A stretch of 64,000 nucleotides of DNA from Pelodera strongyloides (taxonomy: Eukaryota > Nematoda > Chromadorea > Rhabditida > Rhabditidae), in NCBI GenBank assembly GCA_036852015.1, contig JAANDG010000096.1, positions 1 through 64,000 on the forward strand. Reading direction: 5' to 3'. A program made the translations under genes and the position numbers. Within the stretch, counting starts at the first letter, position 1; each line of letters begins with the position of its first letter. The notes under the pieces are model-generated. The model worked only from the letters and a program-made list of their open reading frames with translations. It did no database searches and was not told where the DNA came from. Positions 47,480 through 59,716 of the stretch are shown one piece after another.

Positions 47480-48746
47480 TTCTTAATCTCTTCGATTCTT
47501 TCTTTTTCTTTTTCTGTTTCTTCTTCTTATTTTTCTTTACTATTGCATGCTTATTTAAGGCAACGAAATCTTTCCTTGTCTATTCGAAGAACTCACGTGT
47601 GGTGAGGTGCGACCCTCACCTCACCACAAGTGCGGTCTTCGAATAAACTTTCATTTGCTCTTCTCGGTGGAATTGACGTATCATAATGTATAATCTCTTG
47701 CGTCGAAATGATTTTTATTTTTCTTCTTTTTCTTCTTTTCTTCTTTTTTTTTTCGTTTTCTTTTCTTCTTTTTCTCTACTATCCCCAACAAATTGCCAAA
47801 ACTCGCCGGCCATCATATTCTTCTTCTTCTTCTGCAGTTAGGTGCTTTCTTCTTCTTTTAATGTAGGTGCTTTCTTCTTCTTTTTTTATTAAACTCTTTA
47901 TTTAGAAAAACAAAAAACAGTATCAAATGTAAATAACATGAAAAGAGAGAAACACGCACAGGCTGAGCACATTCAAGAGGCTCAGCTTCTCACGCGGTGT
48001 TCTTCTTCTTCTTCTTTTTCTTCACTATTGCAATGCTTATTTAAAGGGATAGGTTCATCTCAAATCACCTCTCTTTTTATTGTTTTTATTGATAATAGCG
48101 CAAATATCATGCACAATGAAAATTAAATCAATCACAAAACAATACGCATCGCAGAGGAAGCTTCCTTTATTGGAGGCTAGTTGATCGGAAGCCAAAATCT
48201 AAACTCAAAAACTAATACCGTACACAGATCTCGCGGGCTAATGGCAATTAGCCAAGAGCCAATTAAATGATACTCGCCGTGGAAAATAATGACCTGCCGA
48301 GTGTAGTTTGTAACTTGGCTAATTGCCATTAGCCCGCGCCATCTGTGCACGGTATTAGTTTTTGAGTTTAGATTTTGGCTTCCGATCAACTAGCTTCCAA
48401 TAAAGGAAGCTTCTTCTACGAGTCGTATTGTTCTGTGATAGATTTAATTTTCATTGTGAATGATATTTGTGCTATTATCAATAAAAACAATAAAAAGAGA
48501 GGTGATTTGAGATGAACCTATCCCTTTAAGTCACCGAAATCTCGCAATGTCCCAATACGAAACAAAAGAACTGCGTCTCGAACTTCGGCACAAGTGAGTT
48601 CTTCGACGAAAATTTCGTTTGTTCTTCTCGGTGGAATCGACGTAGCGTAATGTACAATTTCTTGCGTCCAAACGATTTTTCTTTCTTTTTCTTTTTCTTC
48701 TTTTTCTTTACTATTTTCTTCTTTTTCTTTACTATTACTTATTTAA
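47480..48746 (+). repeat. Tandem repeat units carrying a TTAA insertion site
   Basis: The unit consists of a pyrimidine tract (TTCTTCTTTTTCTT), then TACTATTGCAATGCTTATTTAAG, a short leader, (G)TGAGTTCTTCGAATAAA and CTCGGTGGAATTGACGTA. Copies start near 47.48 (TTAA empty), 47.7 (filled by 48045-48525), 48.67 (filled by 48747-56133, continuing at 56134) and 56.27 kb (empty). Confidence 0.75.
48045..48525. mobile_element. 481-bp foldback MITE (Kolobok-type ends)
   Basis: TTAA at 48041-48044 and 48526-48529. The arms of about 200 bp pair with few mismatches. The ends are AGGGATAGGTTCATCTCAAA, very like the large transposon's AGGGATCAGCTCACCTCAAA. No coding capacity. Confidence 0.93.
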
Positions 48747-48909
48747 AGGGATCAGCTCACCTCAAATAGTGTTTGTTTTTTATGTTTCTTTATTTTCTAT
48801 AAGGGATAATAAAATTTTGGAATAGGAAAAGTTGTATTTTATTTCAATACTCGCGGAGATATTGGGTGATAAACAGGCGGATCGATTTTTCCGAAATGAT
48901 AAAGTGTAA
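48747..48909 (+). repeat. Left terminal inverted repeat of the transposon
   Basis: 163 bp from AGGGATCAGCTC to AAGTGTAA, matched inverted at 55971-56133 with one difference (TTTTCTATA against TTTCCTATA). Confidence 0.95.
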
Positions 48910-49992
48910 AGGTGTATGAACCCAAAAAGGGTAAAGGTGTATCCAACAGCCGGCAATTATTTTGTCCTGCGTGCACGCAACCTCAAGTTGGTTCTTGATT
49001 ACATTTTTTTATTACATTTTTTTTTATGTTGCTCCCTACGCTTATTATTTATTGTTACTTAGATAAAGTAGTTAATACATTAATGCTCTACTATTACAAA
49101 TTCCACTTAGCAACTCATTAAAAACAGCAGTTTTTTTTATAATACCAAACCAATGACGCTCGCTAAAACTGCGTAAGGCCTCCCTCACTCATCACCCTTC
49201 ATTCTTGCTTACTGTATGCTTTGTCTCTTCACGCATATCTCTTCTCCTTGTGTTCTCCTTTTCTCTTCACCCTTTTCTCTTTTTTCACTTTCACTTCGCG
49301 TGACTTGCACTTCACTTTTCACTTCACTTTCTTTCACTTCACTTTCTTTCTTCGTTCGCGTCACTGTTCACGCCTTTCTCTTTTTGCTTCACGTGACACA
49401 GAATCGCCGTGCACCACTCAACGTCTCCGACCCCGATTTCTCACCCCGGCGTCTCCATAGATATGCACGCATCTAGATTGCGATCGATTGATTAGAGCGC
49501 ACCAGCGTCTTTCCCAAACACACCTCCCCTGTGAGCATGTCTGATTTCGTTTCTAATACGAGGGCTTTGTTCTACATGTTTCTCACAGCTGTGATGTACT
49601 CTTGTAGACACAAATTGAATGCTAACTGTTTTGGATTTGCCTCTATTTTCACATCGTGTTTCTCTTTGTCTGTCATGAGCTTTTTTTTAAACCATATAAT
49701 TTCAGACTTTATCCATGTGTGAAGTGATTAATAGAAATGAATCAACCCGGAAATAGAGGCAGAAGATGAAATACGACTGCATATCTAGTTGCCGGCTGCA
49801 CAACAGTAAGTATTTAACAAATAAGTGAAGTGATTAATAAAAATGAAGGTCAAGTGGATGAACATATAGTAAAATTAACAGGCGACCTAATTCTCTAGAC
49901 TATCAAAATGCTAGTATAAAAAAACCTGAGGAAATAATTTGTATGAATTGTTAATAACCCTGGGTTCGATTATCCACTGCTATCGACAGTGC

Positions 49993-52900
49993 CTAGTATT
50001 CATCGGAATAGATTTCGGTGTCGGTGCTTTTCGCCTCCTCTTCCGAGTCACTGTCTTTCGGGGATGCGTGAAGGAGTTCTTGCAGACGCTCTCTCTGGTC
50101 ATCACCCATAAAATCGTCGTCATCATCTGTTTCGGAGACAGATTCCGCGGATGCACGTGCATACTTGCGCATTCTCAGTTCATTACGAGAATCCTTGCGT
50201 AATTGTGTTGCATGGTCTAGCACCCGCTTCATCCAGTCGTGCGTATCTCCGCCCTGGCGTAGTTTCTTGATGGTGCGGCCTTCACGATGCTTTCTTGTCA
50301 CCTAAATATATTTTATTCAGCTTTATTGTGAGAAATCGAAGACGTTTGGAAATGGTCTGGAGAGTCAGGAGGCACGATATTATCAGTTTGGAGCGGACAA
50401 ACGATAAGGTAAAGTGAACTCTTGTGTAAATTGAATTCTCAGTTTTTGTATTTTGTTTTTATCTATAAAACGCTGACGTGGTCCACTGGTTTTGTACCAC
50501 ATATCCATGTACATATGGTGTTCAAATTTATCTCCTAATAACTTATGATATATGCATTCGACCAATTGCATCTAGTTAGAATTCAGTCTAGGTCTAGAGT
50601 ACCTGTATCGTTCGGATGACCGTGCGAAGTCCATCTAACTCTGCTTTGCGAATTGCATTGTACCTTAGAATGGCACACTTGGTCCTTCGCGCGTATGTCA
50701 CCTTGTTGCTGAAATTGAAATTTAGGCACATCTTTAGTAATACTTGTAATTCGCGATTGGGGTTTGGATGTTACTATACCGATTACAAATTTGTATACAC
50801 TTATGAACGTACTATACATTCAGAAATCGATCGGCCAGATGCTCCGATATATTATTAAAATCGAATGGGTATTGCCGCTATTGGCTGTTATCGGGCCATC
50901 GCTGTGATTTAAGGTAAATTGTTACGTACTACATATAGGTTGTGAATAGAATTTCGCACTCAAATTGCTTTTGCTTTATTGTAAGGTAAGTAGTCGAATG
51001 TAGTAAAACGTACTAAAAGGTTCGTTTGGGCGTGTAAATCAGTGACAATCCATGGAACGCTTCAATGCGACTTGTGCTTCCAGCTGTACTGATGCGCATC
51101 ATCGATTCGATGAATTTGTCATTGATTATTTCGCGGATGGCCTTGAATGCTGATCCCGTAGGTGAAAGGAAGGTCTTGTCCCTGGGGACCCGTCCATGAG
51201 GACATTTGTTGTAGTGGACGAAACGGGAGTCCTAAGTGATCACTTATTTATTTTAATTTAATATATACGTTCAATTTAGGAACGGTTGTTCGTACACGAC
51301 TCCACGGCATACACTACACTAGGACATACGGATCTATGCCTCTACGCTCGGTGCTGTTTCGTTTATCCGGATATATGTGGAGTTGGATCATGGATTGAAG
51401 GATCAAAGCCCAAGAGTGAGTATTTAATACTGTAAGGAGCCAGGGAGCCACATAAATAACGATACATATCCGTAATGAAGAGTGCTGTGTGCTCCTACCT
51501 GCTGCCAATTATGACGACCTGTGATGTGGTACAACATTCCCCATATAAGTTCGCGGATTTTGGTGGGATCGGCGTTTCCCCTCTCACGCACAGCATACAG
51601 GAAATTCACGATTGACTGCCTCCATTTCACAATTGGCGCGTTACCCTTCGTTTTTGACGCCTTAAATTGAGTGTAGTAAATCTTGTCTTGTATAATACGC
51701 TCATGCAAGAAATTCAATGTATTTGTGTAATTAAATGTTGTAAGGTTCTTCGTTCTTGCTCATTATTTAGGTTTACTTTTTGAGTTGTAAATCTTTCTTA
51801 TGTTTGGTTTGCGCCTTTATTTAATGAAACAGTTTAGCAATGCCATTGCAACTTTTGACAACGTGACATACCTTAAGCAATTTAGCATTGCAGTTCTTGA
51901 CTAAGTGCCAAAAATCGAAGAAATGCTTGATTGGAATTTCTTTCGTAGGTCCGTGTTCATCAGCCATATGGCTCACAACTTTGCTGTTCTTGTCTGTAGT
52001 TAGTGACCTCAGAACCATTCCCAACGATTTCATCTCCTCAATTCCTTTTTTTATGCCAATGAGCTCCATACCCGGTGACGTGCTTCCTAAGAATGACTAA
52101 TATATATTACTAAACTTATGATGATCAGATACAGTCAATTACCTTGCGTGCAAAGGCAGATTATTATTATTCAATACAATGATACATGGTAATGATAGAT
52201 TATATAATTAGGGTTGTGGGTTGTATACGCCACAGTCATGCGTGCCGTGTGAAGATCATTGAATACCATAAAGTCTAGTCTAAGTAATAAATTCATGTTA
52301 TGAAGTTATTTCATGTTATGAATTTTTTTCATGTTATGATGTTATGAATTTAATGTAAATTTCACCTTCTTCACGCTTGTCCAAAGTGTTGGATATTATG
52401 CACAGTCCTGTGCGCGTTTCAAAAAAAGAGACTTTGCAAAGCATGGCACAGTATCCAGGGCTGTCGTATTGGCCATCAGCCTCAGTGTCCACATGGGGTA
52501 CCTAGATTATTTGTATTATAGACGACACGTTTGGTAAATAAGACGAATGACATGGTGCTTTGCAGCAATAACATTATTTTAGGCGTTCTCAACATGAGCT
52601 CCAGTGGACGTAAATGGACTCTCGGGAATGGACTGCCTACTCTAACGACTGACGACTGAACTCTATCTCTATTATGGGACAATGGGACCCAAGCATGAGG
52701 TATTATTAATTCGATTTATACATTTTTTTCAATAGTACATAAATATATATCATATATGTTTTCTTGTCCATGTGTTCTCACCTCTTCTTGATAACACTCC
52801 TTTATTCTCTCTATCGTATCTTCTCTGTCTTCTTGGTACACCTTATCTATCGCTTGCCATCCGACGTCTGCCATTACTCTCTTCCACGTGCTAATGCTTG

Positions 52901-54382
52901 GTACAGCTAGACGGAGAACCTTAGCCATTGCAAGGAATCTTGCGTATGACACCCCAGTAACACTTGCTGCAATCGGAAGGTCGCAATTCAGTTTCTTCTG
53001 TCGACTGCCGGCGAATAGCTGCTCCTGACTGTTCCACGATGTCTTCTTTCCACAATCCTTGCATTCCAACTTAATTATGGCTGCAATAGAAGATTTCTGT
53101 CCAGTGCAAATAATATTAGACCTTGCACACGCACAGGAAAAAGTGAGAAGCGTAGTAGCAAATTTCTGGAGCATTTCTCCTGTCACAATATAACGTGTTG
53201 ATTCGAAATCTGCATGACGTATAGTCCTCGTCTTCGGTGCTCTCGTATTCTGTGTTGTATAGCTCATCCGATTTAGCTGGAGGGTCCTAAAGAGCAGCAA
53301 GTTTTGCAGTTCATTTTATGTTATGTTGCATGTACTAGGTCGTCCACTTACATTCCCATTGAAATGAACGTATTCAAAGATGTTATGTAGCATGCAATAA
53401 GCTACAGTTTTGTAGAACTACTAGCGTATACATAAGGGTATGTTTTAGCGTAATTATTCTCATACCCTCACTATGTCTAAGCAGTCGTATTCATCCACAT
53501 CCACGTCTGAATACTGGTTCATAGTCGCTGCGCTTGCGCTGTCAGTATTTTTCTGTCCAAGCATCATGTTCGCATTCGAATTCTTGTCTCTGGCTCCAAA
53601 TATTCTTTCCTAAGCGAAATTTAGTCGGTTTTGTAATACATGGTTGGAAATAAAATAACTAAATTAATCTGCGTTCAATTTTTTTAATCGAAATAAACGC
53701 TCATACTCAATATGCTTCTCATAAACGGAATAATCAATCCTTTTGAATTTCATTAGGGAACTATTCTAATTTATGTACATTTTTCTATATATTTATCAAT
53801 ACTGTTGTATTCAGAGACGAAGAGGCTATTTTCAGTGTCCATCCATATTCGGTTTGATTGCGTAATAAGTAATATTCACCATTATCTGGTTTTCCTTTCG
53901 AGCTAGTGTTTCTTTTTCCTGTGCATCCTTTTCGGCTTTATCCTTTTCAGCTTTCTGCCTCTGAATATCTTGCCTTAGCAGATTTTAGTGGTATTATATA
54001 CTAACATTACACACAGTCTATAGTTACATTCGGAACACTCCAACACTGTTGTGTTTCTTCATATTCTTGTAGTGTGTAGACTGCACAGAATGCAGTGCTC
54101 TGAGTGATTTGTCTCTTTTCTGTTATCTCCCATTCAAAATAAGTCGAGCCATAATGTATAGGGTACACTCACCTTCAAGATCTTGGCTTCACTGTAGCCT
54201 GGTGCGTGAATAGTACACAATCTTTTCCCCGCTGAGATTCCTGACAAGATATCACTCTTCAAGTGTTGACAGCTTTCTACGAGATGTTTCGCGAGCTCTT
54301 CTCGTCTACTAGCAAGGACCTTCGGTATCGTTATACTTCTACCCTTGCCCGTTCTTCCACATTTTATGCAGAAAAATGTCAT
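49993..54382 (-). CDS. Kolobok-type DDE transposase with THAP-like N-terminus
   Basis: Cuts and pastes the element at TTAA. Proposed exons: 54382-54173, 53960-53880, 53609-53466, 53286-52782, 52501-52366, 52086-51872, 51660-51499, 51231-51014, 50708-50603, 50301-49993 (about 694 codons). Exon 1 has CIKC, 47 residues, then CTIH, the C2CH spacing of THAP fingers. A coiled, acidic linker follows. The core has RYIVTGEML, CKDCG..TSWNSQ, then candidate catalytic residues: D in DGQYDSPGY (exon 52501), D in TTDKNSKV followed by FFDFWHLVKN (exon 52086), and E in RIEAFHGL with YTPKRTF (exon 51231). The acidic tail ends in SDEY. All phases fit except between 53466 and 53286, where one nucleotide is off. 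Either a frameshift or an alternative donor (about 53513) explains this, so activity is uncertain. Confidence 0.85.
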
Positions 54383-54771
54383 CTGAATATTATTCAACTT
54401 CAGTTTGATTATATTTGATTATGTAGCAAGCTCCTGAATGAAAAACTATTATGTATTATTATACCTTATACCTCAGTTCATGCTCAACAATAATTTTTTC
54501 TCATTTCTCACTAGGCAATGCCCGGTTTCATCACCGCGTGTATCATCAGTCGACAAATTTTCCTTTGTATAACAATTGTGCTGATTCAACCTTTTATTAA
54601 GCATTTAGAATTAAAAGACAACTCGACAACTATCAAATAACGATAACAGTAACACAAACGACGACATATTTAATCAATTTAGATTTAGCTCACGAGAACG
54701 AGAACAAAACATATGCCAGAAATATAAGTGAAAACTTTCAGAATTCAACAACCTCATATACATATATCATC

Positions 54772-55748
54772 CTATATCATAAACTCTCTAGCTTCAGTGA
54801 AGCCAACTCGGTGCCCCTCATTAGGGGGATAAGCTTTCAGAACGCGAGCTATTATACATGAAGGCAATATGATACGTTCATTAATTTTTCTTCGTCCCCA
54901 TATGACGAAGGTGATCCGTTTGTAGCAGATATGACGGTTGGCTCTGGAAATAGTTTATGTATTATTTAAGTTTTCACTTTTCCAGATCGCTCGTGCTGCC
55001 CTGTTGATGCCGGTGGATACATCAGGATTCATCGTTCTACGCGAATTTCGCGAAGTGTTAATAATATTTTTAATTATGTAAATAAATGTATTTTCATTGA
55101 TGGATACCTGTTCTTATCGATTCCTTTGAGCTTGTTCTTTTTACTATTGTTCAACTGCTCAACGTCAAATTCCACTGCCTAAAGGAGAGTACATAAGTGT
55201 GCTATTTTGAATTCTAAACTAATACATTGTAATAACCATAGTTAAGTAGCTGAAATTACGTAGCGAATCAATTACCTTTTCTTCCATTGCCCAATCAATC
55301 ACTTTCATAGAAGCCATGCATTTTCCTCCCTCTTCCCATGATGCATCAAATTGTGGGATGAGCTCGTGTTTTGCGCTGCGGTACTCACAGCAGCAGAAAC
55401 ACTCCCTTGGTTGACAGAGGACGATACAGTGATCGCAGCTACACCAAAAGGTAGATTGAAGCCTGTCTTCATGGAGCATTCCCAGAATCGGGTTGAACCT
55501 GAAATTAAGGGCATTGCTGACGGAGAACTTTAAAGTGTATTAGTACAGTCTAGTCTGTCCGCTGTCTAACATTCTGCAGGGCTTATTGGGGACTTTTCTA
55601 TAATTATTCACCTTTTATCTGCCAGTTGGCTTTCTTTTTGATAATCGTATCCACGCGAGAGGTATAATTTTTCCATTTCTTCGTCCTCTGGCGTCTCCAT
55701 TTCAATAGGCATAACACCTTGCAAGGAGTCACCTTCGTTGCGAGACAT
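54772..55748 (-). CDS. P2X7-receptor ballast-domain-like protein in the transposon
   Basis: Exons 55748-55612, 55498-55276, 55178-55108 and 54943-54772 join in phase to 200 residues. Exon 1 is acidic (ETPEDEEMEKLYLSRGY). Exon 2 has a cysteine cluster WCSCDHC and RECFCCCEY, and exon 4 ILPSCIIARV and GHRVGF. The order W-C-x-C-x2-C, R-E-C-x-C-C, R-x-x-x-Y (RHICYKR), L/I-P-S-C, G-x-x-x-G-F matches the zinc- and guanine-nucleotide-binding cytoplasmic ballast domain of P2X7. No membrane segment or channel part is present, so this is not a receptor. It stands head-to-tail upstream of the transposase with about 390 bp between. A role in transposition is inference. It could also be a passenger captured from the host. 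The exon structure is intact. Confidence 0.8.
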
Positions 55749-55970
55749 CTGGAAAGAAAGTTGCACTATTCAGCTCATAAACATACAGTATGTTTGTCAA
55801 AATACAGAATATTTAATATGTCAAATGATAAAAAATGACCTCCCGGTCTATATTTTATCATGGTCTGTTAATTAATTATGATTTGTAGTTTGTCGCTTTG
55901 GCTAATTGCCCAATTGCTTTAATTTCGCTTCGAGACTCCCGTCACGGTACCTTGCTGTTGTATAGGACAA

Positions 55971-56133
55971 TTACACTTTATCATTTCGGAAAAATCGATC
56001 CGCCTGTTTATCACCCAATATCTCCGCGAGTATTGAAATAAAATACAACTTTTCCTATTCCAAAATTTTATTATCCCTTATAGGAAATAAAGAAACATAA
56101 AAAACAAACACTATTTGAGGTGAGCTGATCCCT
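55971..56133 (-). repeat. Right terminal inverted repeat of the transposon
   Basis: The reverse complement of 48747-48909, ending AGCTGATCCCT at TTAA. Confidence 0.95.
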
Positions 56134-56330
56134 TTAAGACACCAAAAAGTCGTCTTCAGACAACAATGAAAACCGCTGAGCCCTCTCCAAAGGTGAGTCC
56201 TTCGAATAAACTTCCAATTATTTTCCTCGGAGGAATTGCCGTATCTTAAAGGGTGAGGTCCATAAAGATAATGTATTTCGACGGCTCTTGTTATTACAAT
56301 GTTTATTTAAGAAGCCGAGACACAGGGCCG
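56134..56330 (+). repeat. Tandem unit continued, and an empty-site unit
   Basis: 56134-56245 resumes the unit interrupted by the transposon (leader, then GTGAGTCCTTCGAATAAAC, GGAGGAATTGCCGTATC). 56280-56330 is a further diverged copy (TTATTACAATGTTTATTTAAG) whose TTAA is unoccupied. Confidence 0.65.
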
Positions 56331-59300
56331 TCTCCACCACTAGTCATGAGGTAAGAAGTGTTCCATTTTGTTGCGTGAAAAGTGGACAAAATTTACCGTG
56401 GAGCCATAATGACGAACCGCGTCGTGCGCTTGGCAAATAATAAGCGCAGCGACTTGGGAACGTAGTATGACGGTCCTAGCACAGGTCCAGTGCGTTTGAA
56501 AAAAACTTATAGTTTTGTGGGCGCATGCCTTGCAGCGCACGGAACTCGGGGTCTTTCTTTAGTCGACTTTGAGAGGGGTTGTAAAAATGTCCTGCGGGAT
56601 TTAGTTTCAAATTTTCCTAGGATGTCAGCCCATTTACCCGGTTTTACCCGATTCACCCCGTTGAACCATGCACATAAACTTAAAGGAGGAGGCGCACGAG
56701 TTTTAAGTGATCGATTCCTTTCCTTTTTTCGAAAACATGGCAAATAATCACCAATAACATGCACAACCTAGCACGGAAAGGCACTCTAAATAAATTTGAA
56801 TTAAAAAAATATATATTTTCATTTAAAAAAACGAGCGTATGTTTGTAAGACCACCAGTAAAAAGTAAGTAGACACGCAGTGTGCATAATCAGTAAAACAG
56901 GTGTGCCTTTCTTTCGCACTACAAAGTACACAGGCGGTTCGAGCGCACTATTTTTAGCAACATATTAACAAGGTCCCACAGGGTTAGCCCGGCCATCCGG
57001 GTGCGGGTTTTGGCTGTGTTTTGGTATACATCACTTACCCTGAAAGATAGCTAGAAACTACGGTGGTTCGTTTTGATTTAGTTTTTAGATAAAGTTTAAT
57101 ATGTACTTATAAAATATTAAATAGAACAGTTCTGCACATTATTGATGACTAACTACCATTTTCTTTTGATAAAAGGGAAGGAATCGAAGACTTAAAACTC
57201 GTTATCAATCGAATTATTCAATTTAGAATACTCCGAAAAAGATCAACCAGAATGGAAAGGACCGCGCTGCAGAAGACCGTCCGGGGGCAACACGAATTAC
57301 AATCGTGCTTAGTAAAGGTTGGGCTTTTTAAAGGTATTATATTCAAATTTGTAGAAGTATAGAATATGGATGTTTATATATGCGATGTTATAATACCAAA
57401 CGGAGGAAGAGGCCTCATCACAGGCTCTACTCCGACTAGAGATATTGGCAGAAAAAATATTTCCCAAAGTTTGAATCACCAAATGAAAATATGCAAATGT
57501 CACGAAGTCCTGGAAATTGGTTAATTAAGCAGGCTGCTATTCCTGTTTCGTGTCTGCAAGGAGCAATGTGATCCATATCGTCCGTGTGCACACAATCAGC
57601 GGCGGTTTTGCCGGGGCTATACGGCAATCTCCACTGAGTCCGACAAGTTCGCAGCAGCTCTTGGGTGGACGTCCAGGCGACACAGATAGCCGCCTAGGAA
57701 TTTTGCGCGTAATTTATAGAGGGGGACTTATCCTCGTCGAACAGCCGCCCCTTTTGGAGCGAGCTTGGCAGAGACCCCATGTGGTGGTCAAAACTAACAA
57801 AATTGTAGCGCAGAAGTCAACTTCATGTGGCATATTGAGCATGTGTACATCATATGTACTTTGATGCCAGCCATTGGAATTGGATAATTTTTTGAGAGTT
57901 AGAAACCACTTTGCATAAATGCATAGGAATTTATCATGAAAAAAGTGTCCTTGAATGGCAAGTTTCTGTTTTATCTTGCTTTAAAACTAGGAAAAGGGAA
58001 CAATACTTGAATCGGTTGCAATAAAAAATTGCAGAGTTTATGCTCAGCTCAAACTAAGCCTTTGTATTGACCCAAAGATTAAAAAAAAAAACAGATTTGT
58101 GTGCCCGTCACTTGTCAACTTATACGGTAGCAAAGCAGCACATATACTGTAGTAACTTTAACTTCCCGCGTTGTAAGGTAGGACTGTACGAAGTGGGGTA
58201 GTCATGTATAAGATGGGGTAGCCATGTAAAATAGGTTGGGGTTGTCATGTAAAATAGTTGGGGGTAGTCATGTTAAATAAGTGGGGTAGCTATGTAAAAT
58301 AAGTTGGGGAATAATTTAGGTTTTTACTTGTCGGGCTGATTTTCGATTTAAGGGCCTCATTCGAATCAGAATTCGATTCTGTGCCGAGTTAAAACAAAAT
58401 AAAATGTCGGAAACAGATACAAAAAAAGTTGGGAGGATTTGAAGATTGAATTTTTTGCAAAGTTTGCAAGGAGAATTAGCCGAATTAGAGTCAAATTCTA
58501 ATTTGCATAAGCTCAGAATAGCGAAAATTTAGGTGACAAGTAAAAACCGAAGTTTACCCGGGTAGTATATTTTCCGGGGTAGCACGTTGCAGGGGTAGTA
58601 TTTTCCCATGTGGTAGTATATTTTATTTTGGGGTAGTATATTTGCAAAATGGGTAGTGCTCTACACTTCTACCCATTTCATTCGATCCCCCGTGGGACCA
58701 ATTATTTGCACGAAATTTAAGCAAAGAAAGTGGGTGCCATGCTCGTTGTATTTTATGAGATGTTAGGGAAAAAAACAGAGAAATGCCTGGTAACAATTTG
58801 TGCCCAGGGCAGCTTAGCTGTGCTGGTGGATAGATATGCGTTACGCTAGTATCTTCGATAGGCGATCGCAAAGGGAATGTAGTAGTCAGTAAAAATATTT
58901 TGGCGCCAAGTTTGTCAGTGACAATATTCTAACATGAACAGAGTATGACAGATGAATACATATGAAAAGAAGAATGAAAGAAAAACAAATCACCGGCTTG
59001 AGCTGGAAAAAGTTGAATTAATAATGTCTTAATTTTTATTCCCTTGACGACTTATTTTCTTCATTAATAGCGAACGATGTTTCAGATACGAACTATGAGA
59101 TTTACTTCAAATGAATGTGAGTTTTTTTTTTAATTATTTAATTGCTTTTGTCTGAGCTTCATGCTATCGTAGAGAGCAGCTGATTTATAAGGGGAACGTA
59201 ACTGTGAAACCCGCATTCAACAAAATCGCGTAGTTATCCATGAGGATGAGAGCACCGCTAGCCGTCTGTAATCCCAAAAAAATCATACCGTTTTTCCCTT

Positions 59301-59716
59301 TGGACGTTTTTGTTTTTCTTGTGTAACTATCCATAAAATGAGAGAAATAGAACGCGTAATTCTCACGAACCTCCTCCTTTAATGGCAGAATGCTAACAAA
59401 GTGGGGCGTTCTCCAGAACTATACGTAACTGATGTAATTTCAGTTCCTGTGGCTCTAGATCTCATCTACCCGAATCGCTACTCGCCAGATCATCTACTCG
59501 AATCGCTACTACTCGCTCCCACCCAATGATTATCGCCTACACATTAACGCTTGCCCATGTACTTGCTCAATAAAAAAAAGGTTTTTTTTTTGCCTTGTGC
59601 GGTACCTACGGTCTCCAACTTAAACATAAATATTGAAATATTTATTAACACACAAAATGTGTGCATCAATATGATGTAAGCCGTCCCTCTCTCCCTCTCT
59701 GCCTCTCTCCCTCTCT
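56331..59716. other. No supportable gene
   Basis: Overlapping open frames on both strands (56.5-56.9 kb, 57.4-57.9 kb) have no family features or splice-consistent partners. A GGGGTAGTCATG minisatellite lies at 58180-58330 and weaker GGGGTAGTATATTT units at 58555-58660. A CT tract precedes the duplicated segment at 59717. Confidence 0.4.
58180..58330 (+). repeat. GGGGTAGTCATGTAAAATA minisatellite
   Basis: About five imperfect units of roughly 28 bp. A related GGGGTAGTATATTT motif repeats at 58555-58660. Confidence 0.8.

Larger units (their letters stand above)
48747..56133 (-). mobile_element. Full-length Kolobok-type DNA transposon, 7387 bp
   Basis: The element is bounded by TTAA (48743-48746 and 56134-56137) and by 163-bp terminal inverted repeats that differ at about one position. 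It carries a DDE transposase gene (49993-54382) and a P2X7-ballast-like gene (54772-55748), both on the minus strand. TTAA duplication, the AGGGA ends (fitting the TTAAAGGRR ends described for T2/Kolobok elements), a THAP-like C2CH start and the transposase sequence all fit the Kolobok superfamily. The nearly identical ends and almost intact genes suggest recent activity. The first 1.1 kb inside the left end is non-coding and holds TTCACTT-rich tandem sequence (49270-49380). Confidence 0.9.

Noticed and set aside
54772..55748. P2X purinergic receptor gene
   Set aside because: Only the cytoplasmic ballast-like domain is encoded; no membrane helices or ATP-binding ectodomain are present, and the gene lies inside a transposon.
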